In this document: positions 52,664 through 64,000 of the stretch, piece after piece
Layout: each line of letters begins with the position of its first letter
How positions within the stretch are numbered: position 1 is the first letter of the stretch
From: Clostridiaceae bacterium
GTDB taxonomy: Bacteria; Bacillota; Clostridia; Oscillospirales; Acutalibacteraceae
Length of the DNA: 64,000 bases
NCBI GenBank assembly: GCA_016297645.1
Contig: JAEDGF010000001.1
Coordinates: 14,566 to 78,565, forward strand
Direction: 5' to 3'
Program-made: the position numbers and the translations under genes
The notes under the pieces: generated by a model
What the model was told of the DNA's origin: nothing
Databases searched by the model: none
What the model saw: the letters and a program-made list of their open reading frames with translations, nothing else

Positions 52664-54727
52664 ATGGAACAGGGGCTTCAAAGTGCGGTAAGCTCCGTCA
52701 AGGGCATCGGCGGAGTGAGAGCGGCTCTTTTCGAAAAAATGGGCATAAAAACCGTCGAAGATCTTTTGTTCCGCTTCCCCCGCTCGTACGAAAATTTTGC
52801 GGATGTATACAAACTGAGGGACGCACCGCCCGGCAAGGTCTGTATTAAGGCGCGGCTTTTATCAAGCGCGAAAATAATTTCACGACCGGGCGCATCACCT
52901 CTCGTAAGAGCATCCGCCACCGACGGCACCGATATTCTGTCGATAACATATTTTAACAATCCGCACGCGGCAAACGGACTTACCGCCGGTCGTGAATACC
53001 TGTTTTACGGCGAACTGAAAACGAATTCGAAGGGCGGTTTCGAGATGCTTTCTCCGGTACGCTGCCCGCCCGATAAAGGCGGCTTTTACCACCCGGTATA
53101 CCGCTGCACGGAAGGAATATCATCGGCAGTCACCGCATCGTGCGTAAAAAACGCGCTCAAAGATTTTTCCGGTATGCTCGCGGACGCGATCTCGCCGGAA
53201 ACGCAGAAGAAATACCGCATTCCCGATATAAAAACGGCTATAAGCTTTATACACTTTCCGAAGAACGAAGCCGAGATAATAAACGCGCGAAGGCGGCTCA
53301 TTTTCGAGGAGCTTCTCACCCTCTCGCTCGGGCTTCGCCTCGCAAAAACGGAGAGCCGAGCGCCTACGCCGAACACAGTAAAAACAGATTTCACCGAGGA
53401 GTTCTTTGCGCTGCTCCCGTTCGCCCCGACAGGTGCGCAGAAGCGCGCCGTTTCCGAGTGCGTTTCGGATATGGAGAGCGGAAAGGCAATGCGCAGGCTC
53501 ATTCAGGGAGATGTCGGCAGCGGAAAAACGGCTGTTGCCGCCGCCGTGATGTATAACGCCGTAAAAAACGGGATGCAGGCGGCTTTGATGGCTCCGACAG
53601 AGGTGCTTGCAAAGCAGCACAAAAAAACATTTGACCGCTTTTTTGAGGGTACGGGCATTGTCACCGAGCTTCTGACAGGCTCGACAACGCAAAAAGAAAA
53701 AGCAAGGATTAAAAAAAACCTTGCCGAGGGCAAAATTGATCTTCTGATAGGAACACACGCCGTAATAACGGACGATGTTGTATTCAGGTCGCTCGGGCTT
53801 GCGGTAACGGACGAACAGCACCGTTTCGGAGTCCGCCAACGGTCAGCACTCGGTGAAAAGGGCGCTGCCGTTCACACGCTCGTAATGAGCGCTACCCCCA
53901 TTCCGCGTACGCTTTCGCTTGTCGTTTACGGCGACCTCGACATAAGCATACTCGACGAGAAACCGGCAGGCAGAAAAGAAGTGCAGACCTTCCGCATAAC
54001 CTCCGAAAAGCGTGAAAAAATGTACTGCTTTATAAAGCAGCAGCTCGATGCCGGGCGGCAGTGCTTTATAGTATGTCCGCTTGCGGAGGATAGAAGCGAA
54101 AACGAAGAGATTTTCGACGGCGATGACGGCGGGAAAGAACCCGTCAATGCCGAAAAATACTACAATGATATCTCGAACGGAGTTTTTTCGAAATACAAAA
54201 CCGCGCTTTTGTACGGGAAAATGAACGCGAAAAAGAAAAACGAGATAATGGACGCTTTTTCTTCCGGCGAAATCCGGCTGCTTGTCTGTACCGTCGTCGT
54301 GGAAGTCGGGATAGATGTCCCCAATGCCACCGTGATGGCGATAGAAAACGCCGAGCGTTTCGGACTTTCGCAGCTCCATCAGCTGCGCGGACGGTGCGGA
54401 CGAGGCGCGGAAAAAAGCTTCTGCATCCTCATAAGCGACTCGTACGGGGAAACAGCCGAGAAGCGTTTCGAAACGATGTGCAAAACAAACGACGGCTTCA
54501 TAATTGCCGAGGAGGATCTGAAAATGCGCGGACCGGGAGATTTCTTCGGCGAACGCCAAAGCGGAATCCCCGAGCTGCAAATCGCAGACCTCGCAACCGA
54601 CACACGGGTCCTCTACGCCGCAAAAAATGAAGCGGAAAACATATTAAACGACGACCCGGCACTCTCAAAGCCGGAAAACAAATTACTTCGGCAAAAGGTT
54701 ATAAAACTTTTTGCTTCAATAAACTGA
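52664..54727 (+). CDS. recG: ATP-dependent DNA helicase RecG
   Basis: The product is 687 residues. The N-terminal wedge domain starts VKGIGGVRAALFEKMGIKTVEDLL. Helicase motifs follow: Walker A GDVGSGKT (about 281-288), the DEQH box in VTDEQHRFGVRQR, MSATPIPRTL and QLRGRCGRG; the TRG-like C-terminal segment GPGDFFGERQSGIPEL is present. RecG rewinds stalled forks and branch-migrates junctions. It shares a transcript with the GH78 gene 14 bases downstream, an unusual partner. Confidence 0.96.
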   Translation: MEQGLQSAVSSVKGIGGVRAALFEKMGIKTVEDLLFRFPRSYENFADVYKLRDAPPGKVCIKARLLSSAKIISRPGASPLVRASATDGTDILSITYFNNPHAANGLTAGREYLFYGELKTNSKGGFEMLSPVRCPPDKGGFYHPVYRCTEGISSAVTASCVKNALKDFSGMLADAISPETQKKYRIPDIKTAISFIHFPKNEAEIINARRRLIFEELLTLSLGLRLAKTESRAPTPNTVKTDFTEEFFALLPFAPTGAQKRAVSECVSDMESGKAMRRLIQGDVGSGKTAVAAAVMYNAVKNGMQAALMAPTEVLAKQHKKTFDRFFEGTGIVTELLTGSTTQKEKARIKKNLAEGKIDLLIGTHAVITDDVVFRSLGLAVTDEQHRFGVRQRSALGEKGAAVHTLVMSATPIPRTLSLVVYGDLDISILDEKPAGRKEVQTFRITSEKREKMYCFIKQQLDAGRQCFIVCPLAEDRSENEEIFDGDDGGKEPVNAEKYYNDISNGVFSKYKTALLYGKMNAKKKNEIMDAFSSGEIRLLVCTVVVEVGIDVPNATVMAIENAERFGLSQLHQLRGRCGRGAEKSFCILISDSYGETAEKRFETMCKTNDGFIIAEEDLKMRGPGDFFGERQSGIPELQIADLATDTRVLYAAKNEAENILNDDPALSKPENKLLRQKVIKLFASIN

Positions 54728-54741
54728 AAGGAAGAAGAAAA

Positions 54742-56952
54742 ATGAACGAACTGAAAAACGCCGCATGGATAAAAGCACCGCGGTACAGAAAAGACGCTGC
54801 GATTATTTTCTCAAAGAGCTTTCACGCCGACACGAAACGCATCGCGAAAGCGAAAATAACGCTCACTTCGCGCGGAGTTTTTGTAGGAATAATAAACGGC
54901 AGCCGTATAGGAAACGATATTCTCACCCCCGGCTGGACAGACTACTATAAGCGTCTGCAATTTTTCACTTATGATATCACCTCCGATATCAAGGCGAACA
55001 ACAAGCTCGAAATCGGTGTCGGCAAGGGATGGTTCTTCCATAACTGGTACGACCTCCACAGCAAAATCATAAAATTTGACGAGCCTGCGCTTATCGCCGT
55101 CGTTACCCTCGAATACGCAGACGGGACCTTCGAGCATATCCGCACCGACGGCAGCTGGCAAGTTCGCGAGAGCCGCGTGAGATACAATCACATTTATAAC
55201 GGCGAAACGCTCGACCTCACCTACAAAGCAGCCCGTCCGGTAAAAGCAAAGGTGATAGACTACTCGAAAGATATTCTTATCCCGGCAGGAGGACTTCCCG
55301 TGCGCGAGCGCGAAGTCTTCACGGGCAAGGAGCTTATAATAACCCCGAAGGGCGAAACGGTAATTGATTTCGGACAGGAGATAACCGGTTATATTTCGTT
55401 CATTCCCAAGGGTAAAAAAGGTACGAAAACCACCGTCCGTCACTTTGAAATGCTCGATTCAAGCGGAAATGTCTACACCGAAAACTACCGTTCGGCAAAG
55501 GCGACCTATACCGTAATAAGCGGCGGCGAAAACGAAAAAATAAAACCGCTCTACACCTTCTTCGGTTTCAGATATATCTGCGTTGACAGCACGGAGAAGT
55601 ACGAAGCGTCCGATTTCTCGGCGATTGCCGTGTATTCCGACATGAAAAAGACCGGCGCATTCGAAACCTCTCTGCCGCTTCTCAATCAGCTGTATTCAAA
55701 CATCTGCTGGGGACAGCGCGGCAACTTCCTCGATATCCCCACCGACTGTCCGCAGCGTGACGAGCGCTTCGGCTGGACGGGCGACGCGCAGGTTTTCTGC
55801 AAAACCGCAAGCTACAACTTCGATGTCTACGAATTTTTCCGCAAATGGTGCGGCGACCTCCGCACAGCGCAGAATGAGGACGGCATGATTCCCAACTTCG
55901 TCCCCTGCCGCTCCAACGAGGGCGGCGGTTCGGCTGCATGGGCAGACTGCTGCGTGATAATCCCGTGGCAGATGTACCTCACCTACGGCAAAAAGCAGAT
56001 TCTGCGCGAAAACATCGGTATGATGAAAAAATGGATCGATTGCATGGTGGGCTATGCCGCAAAGAAAGATGTCGGGGACGACTTCAAAAAGAACCGCAAT
56101 ATATACCTCAATAATAATCACTGGCATTTCGGCGACTGGCTGAGCCTTGACCTCGGCGATCAGGAGGCAACACGCGGCGCAACCGACAAGGATCTTATCG
56201 CAACCGCATTTTTCGCATATTCCACCGGTCTTTACATCAAGGCGTGCCGTGTACTCGGCAAGGAGTGCGCAAAATACGAAGAGCTTCTCGAAAATATCAA
56301 AAAGGCGTTTGCCGAGGAGTATATAAAGCCCGACGGCACGATGACGAGCGACACGCAGACGGCATATGTCCTCGCGCTTCAATTCGATCTCACTCCGGAC
56401 AGAGAAACGGCAGGCAGCCGCCTGCAAGAGCTTGTCCGTGAAAAGGGACACCTCACAACAGGCTTTGTCGGCACACCGTATCTGCTGCACGCTCTGTCGG
56501 CTTCCGGTGCCGATGAGCTTGCCTTCGACCTTCTCCTGCGCACGGAGTACCCCTCGTGGGGCTACACCGTAAAAGCCGGTGCAACGACGATGTGGGAGAG
56601 ATGGAACGGCAAATGGCCCGACGGACATTTCGCAACGCCGGACATGAATTCGTTCAACCACTACGCATACGGCGCCGTCTATGACTGGATGTTTGAAAAA
56701 ATGGCAGGCATTCGTCAGGAGGAGGGCACCGCAGGCTTCGAAAGCATAATTTTCGAGCCTGTCACAGACGGCAGAGTTCCCCATGTTCACACCGAATTCG
56801 ATTCCGTTAAAGGAAAGATATCAAGCGACATAACAATCACCGAAAACGGGACAAACTATATTTTTGAGGTCCCCGACGGAGTAAAGGCAAAAGCCGTGCT
56901 CCACGGCAGAGAATTTCCTCTTGCTGCCGGTCGCAACAAATTAGCCGAGTAA
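54742..56952 (+). CDS. GH78 alpha-L-rhamnosidase
   Basis: The product is 736 residues, no signal peptide. N-terminal beta-sandwich domains carry the bacterial alpha-L-rhamnosidase pattern (NGSRIGNDILTPGWTDYYKRLQ, VGKGWFFHNW; residues 50-95). The catalytic block PTDCPQRDERFGWTGDAQV (about 333-351) is intact, with the general acid Glu in DERFGW. The barrel ends WGYTVKAGATTMWERWNG, also conserved with the second catalytic Glu. It removes terminal L-rhamnose from plant glycosides or polysaccharides, acting inside the cell on imported oligosaccharides. GGAAGAAG precedes the ATG. Confidence 0.92.
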   Translation: MNELKNAAWIKAPRYRKDAAIIFSKSFHADTKRIAKAKITLTSRGVFVGIINGSRIGNDILTPGWTDYYKRLQFFTYDITSDIKANNKLEIGVGKGWFFHNWYDLHSKIIKFDEPALIAVVTLEYADGTFEHIRTDGSWQVRESRVRYNHIYNGETLDLTYKAARPVKAKVIDYSKDILIPAGGLPVREREVFTGKELIITPKGETVIDFGQEITGYISFIPKGKKGTKTTVRHFEMLDSSGNVYTENYRSAKATYTVISGGENEKIKPLYTFFGFRYICVDSTEKYEASDFSAIAVYSDMKKTGAFETSLPLLNQLYSNICWGQRGNFLDIPTDCPQRDERFGWTGDAQVFCKTASYNFDVYEFFRKWCGDLRTAQNEDGMIPNFVPCRSNEGGGSAAWADCCVIIPWQMYLTYGKKQILRENIGMMKKWIDCMVGYAAKKDVGDDFKKNRNIYLNNNHWHFGDWLSLDLGDQEATRGATDKDLIATAFFAYSTGLYIKACRVLGKECAKYEELLENIKKAFAEEYIKPDGTMTSDTQTAYVLALQFDLTPDRETAGSRLQELVREKGHLTTGFVGTPYLLHALSASGADELAFDLLLRTEYPSWGYTVKAGATTMWERWNGKWPDGHFATPDMNSFNHYAYGAVYDWMFEKMAGIRQEEGTAGFESIIFEPVTDGRVPHVHTEFDSVKGKISSDITITENGTNYIFEVPDGVKAKAVLHGREFPLAAGRNKLAE

Positions 56953-57039
56953 TTTTTGTTATCTTTTACATAATTCCGAGTAAGTTTTTTGGTGTATCTT
57001 ATGAACTTCGGTTAAAATACCTGTTTTTAAAAAAAAATC

Positions 57040-57068
57040 TTTATTTTAACTCCGGAATGTTGTATAAT
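57040..57068 (+). promoter_or_regulatory. Promoter of murA
   Basis: TATAAT at 57063-57068 with a weak TTTATT -35 at 57040-57045 (17-base spacing). It leaves a leader of about 125 bases. Confidence 0.5.
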
Positions 57069-57083
57069 AGTCAGGCTGGGTAA

Positions 57084-57117
57084 AAACGGTTTTTTTGTGT
57101 TGCCGCAAAAAGCCGTT
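57084..57117 (+). other. Hairpin in the murA leader
   Basis: AACGG and CCGTT enclose a T-run/GTG that pairs with CGCAAAAA (one G-U), giving a stem of about 12 pairs around a short loop. It is not followed by a T-run. It could be a regulatory leader structure; no riboswitch class is recognised. Confidence 0.35.
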
Positions 57118-57201
57118 CTCCCCCGCCTATGAGTAAGACAGTATGAGCCTTTTTACGGCAAAAAAATAGACAAAAAAATCACGGAAAGGTAAGTGTGCGA
57201 T

Positions 57202-58518
57202 TTGGAAAAACTTGTTATCCGCGGCGGCAAGCCCCTTATCGGCGAAATCGAAATCAGCGGTGCCAAAAACGCAGCCGTTGCAATTTTACCTGCTACACTC
57301 CTCGCAAAAGGCGAGTTTATTATAGATAATCTTCCCAACATAAGCGATATTGACGCAACTCTCGACATATTAAGGCACCTCGGTGCCGAAATCACGCGCC
57401 TTGGCAAGCACACCGTCAGAATAAATACCATGGGCGTAACGAATAAGCCCATCCCCGAATTTCTCGCTTGTAAGCTGAGAGCCTCGTACTATTTTCTCGG
57501 CGCGCTCCTCGGCAGATTCGGCAGCGCAAGAGTCGCTATGCCCGGCGGCTGCAACTTCGGCGGCGTACGCCCCATCGACCTCCACATAAAGGGATTCAAT
57601 GCTCTCGGTGCAACGGTCGGCACGGACGGTGAATATGTCGTTGCGCAAACGACTGCCTCCACGCTCATGGGCAACACCGTATTCCTCGATAAGCCCTCCG
57701 TCGGCGCGACAATAAATGTCATACTCGCAGCGGTAGGAGCAAAGGGAATTACTGTTATCGAAAACGCGGCGAAAGAACCGCACATTGTAGACATCGCCAA
57801 CTTCTTAAACAGAATGGGCGCTGAGGTTCGCTGCGCCGGTACGGAGCGAATCACCATTATTGGCGGTCTGCCGATGAAGGGCTGCGAACATATCATAATC
57901 CCCGACCAGATCGAAACCGGCACATATATGACCCTCGCTGCCGCGACACGCGGTCAGCTTACATTAAAGAATATCACAAGCCCCCACCTCGACAAGATAA
58001 CGGCAAAGCTCCGTGAATGCGGCGCAACAGTAATCCCCGAGGAGGTCGACAGCTCCGAGCAGATCACCGTTTCCGCCAGCGGCAGACTTAAATGCTGTGA
58101 CATAAAGGCGGAAGCTCATCCGGGCTTCCCCACGGATATGCAGCCCCAGTTCACTGCGCTTTTGTCCATCTGCGAGGGCACCAGCATGGTCACGGACTCC
58201 GTTTGGGACAACCGTTTCAAATATACCGACCAGCTCACAAAAATGGGCGCTCAGATAAAGGTCAGCGGCAACACGGCGTGCATTCAGGGAACAAATGAGC
58301 TTACGGGCGCTTCGGTCTTTGCGAATGACCTTCGGGCGGGCGCAGCCCTGATAATCGCCGCACTCGCGGCAAAAGGCACCACGACAATCGGCAACATCTC
58401 GTATATTGACAGGGGTTACGAGGATATTGTCGAAAAGCTCTCCGCCGTCGGTGCAGATATACAGAGAGTGGAATTCCCCGATGTTCCGCCTGTCAGCAAT
58501 ATACAGAAAGTGGAGTAA
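57202..58518 (+). CDS. murA: UDP-N-acetylglucosamine 1-carboxyvinyltransferase MurA
   Basis: The product is 438 residues. GAKNAAVAI (20-28, with Lys22-Asn23) and MPGGCNFGGVRPIDLH (113-128, active-site Cys117, the fosfomycin target) identify MurA. It starts peptidoglycan synthesis by transferring enolpyruvate to UDP-GlcNAc. TTG at 57202 is preferred to GTG at 57193 because family members start MEKLVIRGGKPL and GGAAAGG (57183-57189) is 12 bases away, against only 3 for GTG. The gene is monocistronic between its promoter and a strong terminator. Confidence 0.95.
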   Translation: MEKLVIRGGKPLIGEIEISGAKNAAVAILPATLLAKGEFIIDNLPNISDIDATLDILRHLGAEITRLGKHTVRINTMGVTNKPIPEFLACKLRASYYFLGALLGRFGSARVAMPGGCNFGGVRPIDLHIKGFNALGATVGTDGEYVVAQTTASTLMGNTVFLDKPSVGATINVILAAVGAKGITVIENAAKEPHIVDIANFLNRMGAEVRCAGTERITIIGGLPMKGCEHIIIPDQIETGTYMTLAAATRGQLTLKNITSPHLDKITAKLRECGATVIPEEVDSSEQITVSASGRLKCCDIKAEAHPGFPTDMQPQFTALLSICEGTSMVTDSVWDNRFKYTDQLTKMGAQIKVSGNTACIQGTNELTGASVFANDLRAGAALIIAALAAKGTTTIGNISYIDRGYEDIVEKLSAVGADIQRVEFPDVPPVSNIQKVE

Positions 58519-58567
58519 CCTTGTCAGCGATATAAGCTGACGCAAACTAAATTTATCACGCACATAA

Positions 58568-61867
<3,300 letters not shown>

Positions 61868-62085
61868 ACAAATGTCTGACAAATTCTTATCGGCACGGTT
61901 TTCTCCTTTACCCTTGCAGCAGCTCCGTGTAAGAAGAAGCAAACGATAAAAAAGACTCTGCCGGAGCAGCCCGTCTGCAAGGAAAAGCCCGGGCGCCCGG
62001 CGCTTACGCGCAGACAAATCCTTACAACCGCAAAAAGAACCGAAACCCGTCCTGATATTTGCACTGCACGACTGAAACCCATATC

Positions 62086-62119
62086 AAAAAAGACCTCCCA
62101 AGAAACGGGAGGTCTTTTT
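62086..62119. terminator. Bidirectional terminator between lacZ and the secreted hydrolase gene
   Basis: AAAAAAGACCTCCC (62086-62099) pairs with GGGAGGTCTTTTT (62107-62119) around a seven-base loop. A- and T-runs on both sides let it end both convergent genes. The rest of 61868-62140 holds no gene. Confidence 0.93.
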
Positions 62120-62140
62120 GATTTGCCGTGTATAAATTCT

Positions 62141-63775
62141 TTACGCTATCGTTGTTCCCTTGGCAATAGCAACAATATCTCTTATCGTTTCTACCATCAG
62201 CTTGACAAAGTCCATTATGGTCTGAACAACCGTAAGCAGAATCGTAATTGTTGCGTCGCCGGTTTCGTATGCAGCCCAGTCAATATCATTCTCGTTGACC
62301 TCCTGCGCCGGGACAAGCTGCTCGGCAAAAGGCTTATCGGGATTGAAGTTCAGGAACTGCGGGTATGCTTCACTCGTCCAGACATCGGGAGTTTTATCTC
62401 TGATGAAGCTCAGCATAAGGTAGTTGAGTGTTTCGGGATATACATGGTTTGCATTTTTGATGAACCATGTGGTATCGGGGAACAGGCAGGTGGAAGCGTC
62501 TACCTGTTTGTCGGGGGAGATGTATCTGTCAAGCCCCTCTTTTGCGCGCTCCTCTATATAATTATCGGGGAATTTCTCGGTAACAACGGTCGTAGTCGCG
62601 CCGAAGGTCTGTTCGGTAAGACCTATCGAGTAGTCGCCGCAGTACTTAGCTTCGGGAGAAACGGGACGCTGCTGTCCGCCGTACTCACCGAAAATGGCGA
62701 CGGGCTTACCGAGAGCATCTATTTCTTTGAGGATATCCTCAGCGTGCATGGTAACATTGTCGTGATAGTATTTCGCCTTTGCGATAACTCCGGCATACTC
62801 GGCTTTATCCGCGTCTGTGGGATAAATGTAGTCGATGCACTCGTCAAAGTTGTCCCTTATCATTGCAAGAACGCCGCCGGCAGTACCGTAGAATTCTTTA
62901 ATAAGACGGGCAAAAAGCTTGTCCTTTACAGCCGGATATATCTTGTCCTGCAAAAGCTTGCAGGCGAGGTTAAGACCGTAGGTTTCTTTAAGGCTGTTAA
63001 ATATAAGACGAAGTGTCTCAACAAGTGCGTCGTCGTTGACCTTTTCGTCAAAGACCGAGCCTTGGATATAACGGTATGCACTGTCGGGATCTATAACGAC
63101 CTTGCCCGAAAAAGCGCTTTCAAGCCAGTTAAGACCGCCCGTGGAGGGGTTGAAAAGGAGAACCTTTTCAATTCCGGAATAGTTGTTCGGGCGCTCGTAC
63201 TTATAGAGATAAGCAAGAGAATAGCTTGTTGCCATGCAGCGGCTTTCAAGGACTATTTTGTCGTGACCGGTCTTTTTCTTTACGCACTCGATAAACTCAT
63301 GAAGCTCGTCCGCCACATCCATGGGAGAAAGACGCCAGTCGAAAAGGAACAGGTACGAAGGCTCAAAGCCGTACGAATGATTTGAGCTTACCGTGTCATA
63401 AGACCAGCTGTACTCGATACCGGTATTGGGGTTGATGGGATAACCGTCGCCGTTTACCTTAACATCCTTCCAGATGGGGGCAAGCATACCGTAGAGCTGA
63501 TCACAGTACGGATCCCAGTTTCCGGTCGCGATGCCGTCAAAAATGTTGGGCATAACCTCTTTGACCATTCCGCCTATATCAAGGTTGTCACGGGCAAGAG
63601 GATTGACCTTAGTGCCGTCCTCTTTGGTAAGCATTATTGTCTGTTTGCCGTACATGTACACAATAGGAGTGTTTGAGCAATTGCAGGTATCGGCCGCAGA
63701 TACTCCGATGCACAAGCCCGGTACGAGCATTGCCGCACAGAGAACGACCGCAAGAATTTTTTTGAAGGTTTTCAT
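62141..63775 (-). CDS. Secreted alpha/beta hydrolase (LCAT/lipase-like) with Cys at the nucleophile elbow
   Basis: The product is 544 residues. Residues 1-27 are a signal peptide (MKTFKKILAVVLC...GVSA). LFLFDWRLSPMDVADELHEFI (142-162), then KKKTGHDKIVLESRCMATSYSLAYL in two parts (167-190), resembles lipases and lecithin:cholesterol acyltransferase-like enzymes at the strand-nucleophile-helix turn, where GHSMG would be expected. Here the elbow reads SRCMA, putting Cys180 at the Ser position. His444 in NANHVYPE is a candidate catalytic His. A hydrophobic C-terminal segment (about 505-530) may anchor it. GGAGGG precedes the ATG; it has its own promoter. Activity is unproven. Confidence 0.65.
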   Translation of the reverse strand: MKTFKKILAVVLCAAMLVPGLCIGVSAADTCNCSNTPIVYMYGKQTIMLTKEDGTKVNPLARDNLDIGGMVKEVMPNIFDGIATGNWDPYCDQLYGMLAPIWKDVKVNGDGYPINPNTGIEYSWSYDTVSSNHSYGFEPSYLFLFDWRLSPMDVADELHEFIECVKKKTGHDKIVLESRCMATSYSLAYLYKYERPNNYSGIEKVLLFNPSTGGLNWLESAFSGKVVIDPDSAYRYIQGSVFDEKVNDDALVETLRLIFNSLKETYGLNLACKLLQDKIYPAVKDKLFARLIKEFYGTAGGVLAMIRDNFDECIDYIYPTDADKAEYAGVIAKAKYYHDNVTMHAEDILKEIDALGKPVAIFGEYGGQQRPVSPEAKYCGDYSIGLTEQTFGATTTVVTEKFPDNYIEERAKEGLDRYISPDKQVDASTCLFPDTTWFIKNANHVYPETLNYLMLSFIRDKTPDVWTSEAYPQFLNFNPDKPFAEQLVPAQEVNENDIDWAAYETGDATITILLTVVQTIMDFVKLMVETIRDIVAIAKGTTIA

Positions 63776-63807
63776 TTTCTTTTCCCTCCTAAGTTATATT
63801 CCCTTTC

Positions 63808-63836
63808 ATTTTATCATTCAGTAAAACAAGTTTCAA
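63808..63836 (-). promoter_or_regulatory. Promoter of the secreted hydrolase gene (extended -10)
   Basis: Minus strand: TTGAAA (63836-63831), 17 bases, TAAAAT (63813-63808), with TGA directly before the -10. Confidence 0.8.
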
Positions 63837-63899
63837 GCACTTTTTTGTGATTTTTTGTATGTTTTTTGTATTTTTCAATTCTATTTAAACAAAAGAAGC

Positions 63900-63935
63900 G
63901 GCTGTAAAAAACAAGTTTTTTACAGCCCCGTTTTT
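63900..63935 (+). terminator. Terminator-type hairpin at the head of the second repeat copy
   Basis: GGCTGTAAAAAAC (63900-63912) pairs with GTTTTTTACAGCC (63915-63927), then CCG and TTTTT. It has the same position relative to the repeat as the hairpin at 50841. No plus-strand gene ends before it here. Confidence 0.75.
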
Positions 63936-64000
63936 AGGGGATAGGAAAAAATGTTCAGAGTGAATCAACCGAACCTTAAACGCCGTATTTACGGCGGTTA
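63916..64000 (+). repeat. Dispersed structured repeat, second copy (cut by window end)
   Basis: It matches 50868-50953 with about five differences in 86 bases. CGCCGT/ACGGCG forms the central stem; a U-G pair in the first copy is a C-G pair here. The right end lies outside the window. Confidence 0.8.

Noticed and set aside
62123..63385. Plus-strand ORF of 420 codons opposite the secreted hydrolase
   Set aside because: The minus frame has a signal peptide, ribosome binding site and promoter; the plus frame begins beyond a bidirectional terminator without a promoter.

Overview
The window looks like chromosome from an uncultured Gram-positive anaerobe of the Clostridia (Oscillospiraceae/Ruminococcaceae-like). 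Reasons: sigma-A promoters and strong AGGAGG ribosome binding sites throughout; frequent GTG/TTG starts; Firmicutes-type gene clusters (topA-trmFO-rnc-smc-ftsY, rsfS-yqeK-nadD-yhbY, SecA with a SEC-C tail, WalJ-like hydrolase, Bacillus-type LexA box, Dlt-like genes); and several polysaccharide-degrading enzymes of a gut type. I saw no tRNA, rRNA, CRISPR array, phage or intact insertion sequence.

Layout. 0-4.2 kb: the start of a uracil-DNA glycosylase gene (minus, cut by the window edge), a cohesin-like surface protein with a sortase-type tail, three tandem 130-bp units that each carry a terminator hairpin, a GH36-like glycosidase and a NagD-type phosphatase. 4.3-32.2 kb: nearly everything is on the minus strand and is housekeeping. 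It includes a LexA-controlled Y-family polymerase/YolD pair; rlmH and a WalJ-like hydrolase; a cell-wall precursor cluster (alpha/beta hydrolase, murF, ddl); a long run of tightly spaced or overlapping genes from dprA and topA down to rsfS (DNA topology, tRNA modification, RNA processing, chromosome condensation, protein targeting, nucleotide hygiene, NAD synthesis, ribosome silencing); a CPBP protease; secA and nth. 32.5-62 kb: plus-strand genes, with one minus exception (DUF2804). They include two GH78-type genes, a Thr-rich membrane-anchored protein overlapping trmN6, rsmI followed by a degenerate GH2 protein, a CorA-like transporter, a two-component system, a Dlt-like surface-acylation operon, an M23 endopeptidase, recG, murA and a large LacZ-type beta-galactosidase. 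62.1-63.8 kb: a secreted alpha/beta hydrolase on the minus strand, then a partial copy of a dispersed structured repeat at the right edge.

The most unusual locus is the five-gene cluster at 42.2-47.9 kb. It has the four parts of a D-alanylation (Dlt) pathway (AMP-forming ligase, carrier protein, MBOAT acyltransferase, DltD-like SGNH protein), but a fold-III PLP decarboxylase sits between ligase and carrier. In other systems (butirosin BtrK/BtrI, exosortase-A-associated genes) that ligase/decarboxylase/carrier trio makes an amine while the substrate is tethered to the carrier. I infer that this operon may decorate a surface polymer with a decarboxylated aminoacyl group rather than D-alanine; the substrate is unknown. 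Other points of interest are an FtsY whose long acidic region is C-terminal, a secreted alpha/beta hydrolase with Cys at the nucleophile elbow, and a GH2-fold protein lacking its acid/base Glu.
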